A stretch of DNA of 64,000 nt from Nematostella vectensis (taxonomy: Eukaryota; Cnidaria; Anthozoa; Actiniaria; Edwardsiidae): positions 13,152,460 to 13,216,459 of the forward strand of contig NC_064047.1 of the NCBI RefSeq assembly GCF_932526225.1, given 5' to 3'. Below the pieces are notes generated by a model. The model searched no databases, had not been told where the DNA came from, and saw nothing but the letters and a program-made list of their open reading frames with translations. A program made the position numbers and the translations under genes. Below are positions 23,301 through 35,600 of this stretch, in pieces (positions within the stretch are counted from its first letter, which is position 1; every line of letters begins with the position of its first letter).

Positions 23301-26300
23301 GCATCATGTGCAGCGTGAGCTAGAGGATCTTTTTATAATGAGAACAATACGAATGGGTCATTCTTGGAGGGAACCAATTGCAAAAAGAACGTGCAATCTG
23401 TAATATACGTAAGGGGTAACGATGGGTACCTTAAAATTTCGAAAATCTCGCAAAAATTTCGCAAAGTCTCGGAATCTCGGCGTTTTTACGGAAGTCTCGA
23501 AGTCTCGTTTTTCCCCACGACATTTTAGGATCTTGGAGCCTCTTTTTGTTCCACGTTCTCGGAGTCTCTGTTAAACGCGATCTGTTTTATGTTGTTACTG
23601 CTAAGGGTTTCCCTCTTTTTCGAGTCTCGAGTCTTAAGCCTTTCCGCTCTAGCTATTCTTTTTCAACTAATGTTTATGACATACCTCGAGCAAGTTATCT
23701 GATGTCCGAACACAAGCTAGTAAAAGCTCGGACACGGATTCCGAAATTTGACTTAAAGTCTCGGGCTCGGATTCTAAAACGCGGTCTCGGCGCCTCGGCA
23801 AATCTCGAACTTACTCATCGCTACCCCTAAAAGGGGTCTCTAGAACGCGCCAACATCCCAGAACATCGGCTTTATTCTCAGAGCGTATTGTTCACTGTTT
23901 ATTGGCAACAAAATGTCTAGTTCTCGGATAAACAACTACTTTTGGAAAATAGTAATCTGGCGGTGTTTAAAGTTTGCGAGGATATAATATTTTCACTGGC
24001 TTTCCATGCCTATATCTGTCTCTTGATCTCGTGCTTGCATGAATATCTAGACCGTTGCATTTTCGAACGCACTAATAGACATGCGATTGGTTTTATCCTA
24101 AGGGATAAATTACTTGACATTGTTATTTATACCCTGCTTATACTCAAGCTCACCAAACTATAGACAAAAATGCTCAATGAAATAAATTGTAGTCCACTAC
24201 TTTGAATGTAAACCCAGGAAGGTGACATGAATGTAGGAAATATTATGAACTTATACCCAAAATTAAGCAAACCAAAAGCACATAACTAGCTTTAAAGACG
24301 TAAATCAACTATAAATCAACTAATAACAGCTTGCTTTGATGTTTGAACAAGAAAAATTATATCATGTTCTTACAAGCAATTACAAGCGCCATGTGTTTCT
24401 TGTACTGAAAATTAGATTCTTCTACACTATTGACTAGCCTGCGTCTTTAAAACGCACACTTTCCGGTTTGTTCGGGCCTTATCTCCTAGCTTACAAGATG
24501 GCAGTTTTTTAATCATATCATATGACCACCAACAGAGAGCTCAACCTTTGGTGCTCCATCTGTCCCGGAGTCGGGTGCTTTCCTAAAGCACATAACTAGA
24601 CGTAAATCAACTTATAACAGCTTGCTTTTGATGTTTGAATAAGAAAGTTGTATCAACCTCGTCTTCTAACAACCAATTACAAACGTCATAATGTGTTTCT
24701 CGTACCGAAAATTAGATTCTTTCACACTATTGACTAGCCTGCGTCTTTAAAACGCACAGTTTCCGGTTTGTTTTCAAAGCCTACTCTTGAGTGTCTATCG
24801 AGAAGTATAACGCATGGCTATGTCCGATCTCTGTGAAATGAACAAAACATTTTGCGTGCTTGACTTACAAAGTAAGAAAACGCCGATATATTGTTTAAAG
24901 GCTAGTCACTTTAGATACATAGTACACTAAAATTTTTACCGGCTTTCCATGCCTATGTAGCTTTGTAAATCGATCCTAGACACTCGTTGCGTCTGCAAAC
25001 GCACTGATTGGGAATGTGATTGGCTTTTATTCGTTCTCCTTGCAATAAATGATGATGTTGTATACTATCTTCCTCTTTCACGTTTCGGTGAGATGTTTCA
25101 GTAGTTAGAGGTTTGCTTTATTAAAGGGGTTTTCCGTATGTGATTGCTTCGAAACACGATGGTATTTTTCGAGTTCACCTATATTACAGATTGCACGTTC
25201 TGCGTTCGAAAACGCACTTTGATTTGCTGTATAATCCGAATCTGTTGAAACAGTAAATTGTTTATCAATTCATTCCATACCCTGAGATCTCGTGTTACAC
25301 GGCATCATGTGCAGCGTGAGCTAGAAGATTTCTCTCCTGCATCTTTTTATAATGAGAACAATACGAATGGGTCATTCTTGGATGAAACCGACGGCAAAAA
25401 GAACAATATTTGATTTGGATGCAGACAAATTTGGGCTGGATACAGCCGTGATCGAGCCAAGCCACGGGACTAAAAGGGCGCCAATTTCGTTTCGCGCCAT
25501 CACAAGTCTTTGGTTCATTGAGATCAAGTATGATTAGTCCGACCTGGGAACACTAAAAATACCCACTTGGTGAATTGTTCACAGAAAGACATGACATATT
25601 TGGTATAGCGAAAAGAGATTCTGGGAGAGCTGTGCAAAGAAGAAAAAGGTCATTACTAGGGTAAGCCAATTCGAGTGTCCTTGGTGTTGGTTTTAGAAAT
25701 AGCTTGTTTAATGACTTGTTAAAGTTCGAGTACTATACGTAGTTTTGAAGATGTAAGGCTACTCCTTTTATTTTCTAAAGTCATCTTCTCCATTTGATCT
25801 CTTCTGACCCCTAGTCCGCGTTAATTATCGTTATCACCGGCAATCTGCATATGTTGACAGAAGGCTATTTGTATTGACCTTTTTGCGGGATAAGAATGAT
25901 TCCGTGTGATTGGTCAAGTCGCGTCGAAGAACGCGGAATCACGAAGGCTCAAATTTCAAGATCATTTCATTGGCTGACTGGCGTTCTCCAGATGCGTTGA
26001 ATTAAGGCTATTGAAGTGACGGTCTCTGATTGGTTGACCCGCGTTTTGAGGACGTGAAAACAACGCTCTCGCAAAAGTACACATTTAAATGGGAAAGTAC
26101 ATTTTTAAATGGGAAAGTGTTCAGAGTGGAATTGACTCAGAAATAGTATCTATACATTGTGAATATAAAATGAGTCCAGGTTGGGCTAAGTTTGGACATC
26201 ATATCATCCTGTGGCATAACCAAGATTTTTAACAGAAGTGGGCCCAAAGGCCCTTTCAAGGCATTTTTTGCTGCTAGAAGGATGGGGCCACCCCCTCTGG

Positions 26301-29300
26301 CTACGCCCCTGTTATCTATATACTAATTTGTGTAAATTCTTTGAAAGGTTATAACTGTTATTATCCTCTTTCATTTCAGAAAACTGCCAAAATTGTCCCT
26401 GTTACAGCGGTAAGAATAAACGCTTGGATGAGACTAGCTTCTTTCTGTTTATACCTACATTGAACTCAATGTTTAGTTTCTATATTTCTAATCAGAGAGA
26501 AGCAATGTTTACTTTTATACACCTAAAGTATTTCTAAAATGGTTGTTCTGAAAGAAACAATGTTTTGTATGTGTTTCTATATTTCTTATCAGAGAGAAGC
26601 AATGTTTACTTATATATACCTAAAGTATTTCTAAAATGGTTGTTCTGAAAGAATCAATATTTTGTATGTACCATATACTTTGTTGCCTCATAGGTTCAAA
26701 TAAATGATCAATTTTATTTCGTTGTTGTTTTGGTTAAGGGCTTGGTTGATTGTAAATAAACAATTTTAAACGTCTGCAGACTTGACATTGTGTAAGCAAT
26801 TTAGAATGCAATAATGCTTAACCCTAAATCACATTATTTGGCATTCCAGTGGCATAGAGCAAAGTAATCCTATGAGCCAGCTAACTTTATACAATATTTT
26901 TATTTCAGAAGGCAAAAGGGTTTGTTCCGGGCTCTTCCATGGGAAGGCCGACCACAGGAATTGCTGCTGTAAGTTACAATAGTAAAAAAATCAAGAGTAT
27001 TGAGCATAATGTGTGGATCATATTAACTGTATAACAACTGTCTAATAGCTGTTAAAATGAAAATATTTTTTTGCTTGTGCCTAAATTGCATTAGAATTAA
27101 AGCTATACATAAGTACTGTTTACAAGTACTGTTTACAAGTACTGCTTACAAAAAATTATTAACCAAATAAGGGGCAGAGGCAAGAAGTGTTGATTATTGC
27201 TTTATCCTTGTCTCTTTAGCTTTTTGTATATAGTTTAGCTGTCACAAAATCATGCTAAACTCAGTCCTGTCTTGGAGGTGATTACTGCTATTCTCGTGTC
27301 TATTAGTGTGTATGCCTTTTTATTGCTCAGGACACCACCCAAGCTCGACCCATGACTGCTGTGCGGTCTGCTTTGTACACAAGCAAAGGTACCAGTTCAA
27401 GTTTCACCAGAATAATTAATCTTTGCATGTACTGTCTGAAGTACCGAACTTGTTTTAAGGTTATTACTTAAAACATGAGATGATACTTTTAGAATAAGAT
27501 CTCCATCATGATACATTTCTTATTGAAAAAATGTTTAATGTCTTTAGAACAGCAGAACATCATTGCCAACGTACTCTTTCATCTCTGTTCTTGTTTGCCT
27601 CCCTACAGGTAGTGCAGGGGGCGGCCAATTTGACCCCTTTAACCAGACACGAGGACCCGCCCCACCATTAGAGACTAAGGCAGAAGATAGGTATTTCACA
27701 CTGTTCAACTCAAATTGTTATACGTTACTCATTTCAGCCACAGGCATACCTTGGATCCCATTCTTCCCGTCAAACATGAACATTACAGGCATACCAGTAG
27801 TAGAGACTCCCCCAACAACCCTCTTTAGAGTATCAATAAGGCTGGTTGCCTAGCGTTCCTCAGGCACTTTTGCCATGGGCTTGCCCCATCCCTAGGGGTT
27901 AGGTAACCCTGAAGTATGATATAGTGTCATGTGCTTCTGAGTTCTAGGGAGCATTGAAGGGGTTTCATAAATCACTGTGAGATGGGTTGAGAGAACACTT
28001 CCAGCAAAGCTCTCTTCTATAGGAAATAAAAAGTTTTATTAAAATAACAACACAGCACATGGTGTGGTCCATAAATAATGTTTTACCATGCTAAGTTGTT
28101 TAAGTAAACTAATATTAAGTGTTTTACTGAAGATGTCTTTAACCCATATTTGTCCCTAATTCTATGTTATAGCCCTGAGGAGAAAGTGAAACAACTTGAG
28201 AAAAAGGTCAATGAGTTGATTGAGGAGAGTTGTTTTGCTAATGCTGCCGGACAGCTTGGACTTGTAAGTTATGCAATTTGCTGTTACTGCCACACCAATT
28301 ATTGATCAAGGCAATCAATAAAAAGAAGTCATTTTAACAGTCACTTTTGATTTGAATTTTAATAACATTACCTAGATCTGACTAGGTGTACTGTTCCTTA
28401 AACATGAATAGAAAATGTTTTTGAATAAGCTCATTTCATATCAAGCAAGGAGCAGTACTTAGAAAGAAAAAAATGTGACTTTGTAAAGTGTCAATTGGAA
28501 TTTTTAGTTGTGTCTGGTGTTTATTGTTCATCATGAGGATAATCAGGGCAAAATTCCCTGAAAAAGCCAAAATCTAGTATGTGTTCATTTTACCCTGAAG
28601 GATAATCAGGGCAAAATTCCCTGAAAAAGCCAAAATCTAGGATGTGTTCATTTTACCCTGAAGGATAATCAGGGCAAAATTCCCTGAAAAAGCCAAAATC
28701 TAGGATGTGTTCATTTCACCCTGATGGATAACCAGGGCAAAATTCCCTGAAAAAGCCAAAATCTAGGATGTGTTCATTTTACCCTGAAGGATAATCAGGG
28801 CAAAATTCCCTGAAAAAGCCAAAATCTAGGATGTGTTCATTTCACCCTGAAGGATAATCAGGGCAAAATTCCCTGAAAAAGCCAAAATCTAGGATGTGTT
28901 CATTTCACCCTGATGGATAACCAGGGCAAAATTCCCTGAAAAAGCCAAAATCTAGGATGTGTTCATTTCACCCTGAAGGATAATCAGGGCAAAATTCCCT
29001 GAAAAAGCCAAAATCTAGGATGTGTTCATTTCACCCTGAAGGATAATCAGGGCAAAATTCCCTGAAAAAGCCAAAATCTAGGATGTGTTCATTTCACCCT
29101 GAAGGATAATCAGGGCAAAATTCCCTGAAAAAGCCAAAATCTAGGATGTGTTCATTTCACCCTGATGGATAACCAGGGCAAAATTCCCTGAAAAAGCCAA
29201 AATCTAGGATGTGTTCATTTCACCCTGAAGGATAATCAGGGCAAAATTCCCTGAAAAAGCCAAAATCTAGGATGTGTTCATTTCACCCTGAAGGATTATC

Positions 29301-29629
29301 AGGGCAAAATTCCCTGAAAAAGCCAAAATCTAGGATGTGTTCATTTTACCCTGAAGGATAATCAGGGCAAAATTCCCTGAAAAAGCCAAAATCTAGGATG
29401 TGTTAATTTTACCCTGAAGGTACCAGAATGCAAGAAACTGATGACCATTGTAAAAGAATGTTGTTTCTTTATTAGTATCTCCAGTCATGTTGTTCTCAAC
29501 ACTTCTTTCTCTATGACCTCACAGGCATTGGAAAAGGCGAAGGAAGCAGGCAGGAAGGAGAGATCCCTTTGTAGACAACGAGAGCAGACTGCACTGAGTG
29601 AACAGATCAACCTAGACCTTACATACTCA
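20390..29629 (+). CDS. IFT88: IFT88 N-terminal region, exons 1-8
   Basis: Residues about 1-194 are acidic at the start (VGQDEDEDIYGGYNEYDPAF), then low complexity with the conserved signatures TSHGHRPGV, SSMGRPTTGIAA, TQARPMTAVRSALYTSK and GGGQFDPFNQTRGPAPPLE. A helical block follows: EEKVKQLEKKVNELIEESCF. Exon 8 (29525-29629) carries ALEKAKEAGRKERSLCRQRE and NLDLTYS, a hallmark lead-in to the TPR array. Exon 3 is only 30 nt (KTAKIVPVTA). Confidence 0.95.
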
Positions 29630-32600
29630 GTAAGTACCAGCTTCCTGGCCAATCTGTTGCTATGTACTGTGCATAACACAAGTGCTCCGACAATCCCAGA
29701 CTGTGGTCTAGTGTTACTGTACAGTATCTTTGATGTGTTACAGTGTACAATTTTGATCTTTTATGTACAACTGTTTTTTTTATGTAATAGCCTCATTACA
29801 TTAAAGAAATGTGCTAAGGATACTATAATGGTTGACAGGTTAATTTGTTTTGTTTGCCTCCCCTACATAAGCTCATTTCTGTATGTTGTGTTAGGTGCTG
29901 TTCAACCTGGCCAATCAGTACCATGCGAACAAGAACTACAACGAAGCCCTCAACACGTACCAAGTTATAGTCAAGAACAAGATGTTCAGCAATGCAGGTT
30001 AGATAATGCACCCAACACATCAAGTGAGATAATATGGATAGGCACATACCCAGGATACCAGTCATAGATACCCAACACATACTGTACCCAGGATACCAGT
30101 CATAGATACCCAACACATACTGTACACAGGATAACAGACATAGATACCCAACACATACTGTACCCAGGATACCAGTCAACGATACCCAACACATACTGTA
30201 CACAGGATACCAGTCATAGATACCCAACACATACTGTACACAGGATAACAGACATAGATACCCAACACATACTGTACACAGGATACCAGTCATAGATACC
30301 CAACACATACTGTACCCAGGATACCAGTCATAGATGCCCAACACATACTGTACACAGGATACCAGTCGTAGATACCCAACACATACTGTACACAGGATAC
30401 CAGTCATAGATACCCAACACATACTGTACCCAGGATAACAGACATAGATACCCAACACATACTGTACCCAGGATAACAGTCATAGATACCCAACACATAC
30501 TGTACATAGGATACCAGACATAGATACCCAACACATACTGTACACAGGATAACAGTCATAGATACCCAACACATACTGTACCCAGGATACCAGTCATAGA
30601 TACCCAACACATACTGTACACAGGATAACAGTCATAGATACCCAACACATACTGTACACAGGATACCAGTCATAGATACCCAACACATACTGTACACAGG
30701 ATACCAGTCATAGATACCCAACACATACTGTACACAAGATACCAGTCATAGATACCCAACACATACTGTACACAGGATACCAGACATAGATACCCAACAC
30801 ATACTGTACACAGGATACCAGTCATAGATACCCAACACATACTGTACACAAGATACCAGTCATAGATACCCAACACATACTGTACCCAGGATAACAGACA
30901 TAGATACCCAACACATACTGTACACAGGATAACAGACATAGATACCCAACACATACTGTACCCAGGATACCAGTCATAGATACCCAACACATACTGTACC
31001 CAGGATAACAGACATAGATACCCAACACATACTGTACCCAGGATACCAGTCATAGATACCCAACACATTCTGTACCCAGGATACCAGTCATAGATACCCA
31101 ACACATACTGTACACAAGATACCAGTCATAGATACCCAACACATACTGTACCCAGGATACCAGTCATAGATACCCAACACATACTGTACACAAGATACCA
31201 GTCATAGATACCCAACACATACTGTACACAAGATACCAGTCATAGATACCCAACACATACTGTACCCAGGATAACAGACATAGATACCCAACACATACTG
31301 TACACAGGATAACAGACATAGATATCCAACACATACTGTACCCAGGATACCAGTCATAGATACCCAACACATACTGTACCCAGGATACCAGTCATAGATA
31401 TCCAACACATTCTGTACACAAGATACCAGTCATAGATACCCAACACATACTGTACCCAGGATAACAGACATAGATACCCAACACATACTGTACACAGGAT
31501 AACAGACATAGATATCCAACACATACTGTACCCAGGATACCAGTCATAGATACCCAACACATACTGTACCCAGGATAACAGACATAGATACCCAACACAT
31601 ACTGTACCCAGGATACCAGTCAACGATACCCAACACATACTGTACCCAGGATACCAGTCAACGATACCCAACACATACTGTACCCAGGATACCAGTCATA
31701 GATATCCAACACATACTGTACCCAGGATACCAGTCATAGATACCCAACACATACTGTACCCAGGATACCAGTCAACGATACCCAACACATACTGTACCCA
31801 GGATACCAGTCAACGATACCCAACACATACTGTACCAAGGATACCAGTCATAGATACCCAACACATACTGTACCCAGGATACCAGTCATAGATACCCAAC
31901 ACATACTGTACCCAGGATACCAGTTATAGATACCCAACACATACTGTACACAGGATAACAGACATAGATACCCAACACATACTGTACCCAGGATACCAGT
32001 CATAGATACCCAACACATACTGTACCCAGGATACCAGTCATAGATACCCAACACATGCTGTACCCAGGATACCAGTCATAGATACCCAACACATACTGTA
32101 CCCAGGATACCAGTCATAGATACCCAACACATACTGTACACAGGATAACAGTCATAGATACCCAACACATACTGTACACAGGATAACAGTCATAGATACC
32201 AAAACATACTGTACCCAGGATACCAGTCAACGATACCCAACACATACTGTACACAGGATAACAGTCATAGATACCAAAACATGCTGTACCCAGGATACCA
32301 GTCATAGATACCCAACACATACTGTACCCAGGATACCAGTCATAGATACCCAACACATACTGTACACAGGATACCAGTCATAGATACCCAACACATACTG
32401 TACCCAGGATACCAGTCATAGATACCCAACACATACTGTACACAGGATACCAGTCATAGATACCCAACACATACTGTACACAGGATAACAGTCATAGATA
32501 CCCAACACATACTGTACCCAGGATACCAGTCATAGATACCCAACACATACTGTACACAGGATACCAGCCATAGTTTTCACATTGGGAAAGGATAGTATTG

Positions 32601-35600
32601 ACAATACTGGGTTTGATGCTGCTTTTGAAGCTTGATTTTTTTTTATTGATGGGGGCATTTGTGCATCCTCCCTGAAATATTCAAAGTATCTGATGATCCT
32701 TTATTATCACATTGTTATACATACAATGCATATACAGTACATATATATACTTTCGCACAATTTTCATTATTTGTGGCAATTTTTTATTGCTGTTTTTTCA
32801 TGTATAGGGAGGCTCCGGGTCAACATGGGCAACATCTATTTTGAGCAGAAGAAATACCCACAAGCAATCAAACATTACCGCATGGCGCTAGACCAAGTGC
32901 CGAATACTCACAAGGAAATGAGGTACATACCCACAAGCAATCAAACATTACCGCATGGCGCTAGACCAAGTGCCGAATACTCACAAGGAAATGAGGTACA
33001 TACCCATAGGCTATCAAACATTACCGCATGGCGCTAGACCAAGTGGCAAATACACACAAGGAAATGAGGTACATACCCACAAGCAATCAAACATTACCGC
33101 ATGGCGCTAGACCAAGTGCCGAATACTCTCAAGGAAATGAGGTACATACCCACAAGCAATCAAACATTACCCCATGGTGCTAGACCAAGTGCCGAATACT
33201 CACAAGGAAATGAGGTACATACCCATAGGCTATCAAACATTACCGCATGGTGCTAGACCAAGTGCTAAATACACAAGGAAATGAGGTACATACCCACAAG
33301 CAATCAAACATTACCGCATGACGCTAGACCAAGTGCCGAATACTCACAAGGAAATGAGGTACATACCCACAAGCAATCAAACATTACCGCATGGCGCTAG
33401 ACCAAGTGCCGAATACTCACAAGGAAATGAGGTACATACCCATAGGCTATCAAACATTACAGCATGGCACTAGACCAAGTGCGAAATACTCACAAGGAAA
33501 TGAGGTACATACCCATAGGCTATCAAACATTACCGCATGGCGCTAGACCAAGTGCCGAATACTCACAAGGAAATGAGGTACATACCCATAGGCTATCAAA
33601 CATTACCGCATGGCGCTAGACCAAGTGGCAAATACTCACAGGAAATGAGGTACATACCCATAGACTATCAAACATTACAGCATGGCACTAGACCAAGTGC
33701 GAAATACTCACAAGGAAATGAGGTACATACCCATAGGCTATCAAACATTACCGCATGGCACTAGACCAAGTGCCAAATACACACAAGGAAATGAGGTACC
33801 CATACATTAGGCTATCAAATATTACCACATGGCGCTAGACCAAGTGCCAAATACACACAAGGAAATGAGGTACATACCCATAGGCTATCAATCATTACCA
33901 CATGGCACTAGACCAAGTGCCAAATACACACAAGGAAATGAGGTACCCATACATTAGGCTATCAAACATTACCGCATGGCACTAGACCAAGTGCCAAATA
34001 CACACAAGGAAATGAGGTACCCATACATTAGGCTATCAAATATTACCACATGGCGCTAAACCAAGTGCCAAATACACACAAGGAAATGAGGTACCCATAT
34101 ATTAGGCTATCAAACATTACCGCATGGCACTAGACCAAGTGCCAAATACACACAAGGAAATGAGGTACCCATACATTAGGCTATCAAACATTACCGCATG
34201 ACACTAGACCAAGTGCCAAATACACACAAGGAAATGAGGTACCCATACATTAGGCTATCAAATATTACCACATGGCGCTAGACCAAGTGTCAAATACACA
34301 CAAGGAAACTATTAGCCTTGTTACCCTAGTCTGTAGCAAAAATCCATTAAAGACTTTATGTACAGACGTCACACTCAGGTTAAAGTCTTAATAACTATCA
34401 TACTCTTTAGTCCCAAACAAAAAAATAAAGCGCAGGGAAAAACATGGAGGTAAGCTGTTGATTTATTCAATTATTTATCAACAACAATTGTCATTCAAAT
34501 CCAGAATCAAAATCATGCAGAACATCGGCATTGCCTTTGTCAAGATGGGTCAGTACAGCGATGCTGTTACATCATTTGAACACATAATGGGAGAGAAGGC
34601 AAATTTCCAGACAGGCTTCAATCTCATCCTGTGCTACTATGGACTGGGTGACCGCGAAAAGATGAAGAAGACCTTCCAGAAACTACTGACCACCAACCTG
34701 GGGGTGGATGACGAGGACAAATATGTTTCTACTCCTGTAAGTAAGATACATGCAAAACGCTCAGTATGATAAAGACTATAATAATGATAATGACTATGAT
34801 GATTATAATTATGATGATAATGACTATGATAATGATGACTATGATAATAATGACTATGATGATTATAATTATGATGATAATGACTATGATAATGACTATG
34901 ATGATGTCTATGAAGATGATGATGCCTATGATGATAATGACTATAATAATTATTATGATGATGATGATGACTATCACGATTATGTCTGTGAGAATGATGA
35001 TGTTGACTATGATAATAATGTCTATAATTACTATGTTTGCAGGATGACGACCAACACATGCTGATTCTAGAAATAATCAGGAATGACAAGCTGAGGAACA
35101 TTGAAAGAAAAAGGTGCAACTGAGCTCTTATAGTAGCTAAGTTACGGCTTTTATTATAGCCTAAAAACTAAAAACCGAACAGTGAAATCTTATTGTGGCT
35201 TATTGTTTGTAGAAAATCACAGGCAGAGAAATACATCATGAGTGCTGCCAAGCTGATTGCTCCTGCTATTGAGAATACATTTGCTGCTGGATTTGACTGG
35301 TAGGTACTCTTACACACACACAGCACCAACCAAGCTCTAGTCTAACTTATGCTTTTGAGACGTTCTTTGCAGTAACTTACTGGTGCAAGTTCCATGTGTT
35401 AAGGAAAAAGCCATTCTTTTATCCTTCATTTAATAGGATCTTTGTGCCAATTTTTGAGATACATACAGCTTCCTTGCAAAGTTATCATTTTTATTATCAA
35501 GGTGTATAGAGCATATGGAGGTATGAAATGTGTTGTACAGGCTTATTCTTGGTGGCTTATCATTTCTTCCCTGTGTCTAGGTGTATAGAGTGTGTGAAAG

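Noticed and set aside
21802-25537. Conserved ~60-codon frame present in both arms of the palindromic element
   Set aside because: The two copies are the same inverted-repeat DNA, so conservation is expected. The frame is short, has no domain, and differs by a frameshift-like change between arms.
28533-29420. CRISPR-like regular repeats
   Set aside because: Units are directly abutting with no unique spacers, and the DNA is eukaryotic. The same holds for every array here.
29823-32356. Many minus-strand frames of 60-210 codons (MLGIYDWYPGYSMCWV type)
   Set aside because: All are translations of the 38-bp array in IFT88 intron 9. The same pattern restarts at many points and shows no non-repeat domain.
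34637-35119. Ser/His/Tyr-rich minus-strand frame of 160 codons
   Set aside because: Antisense of the GAT-rich tract and IFT88 exons 11 and 12.
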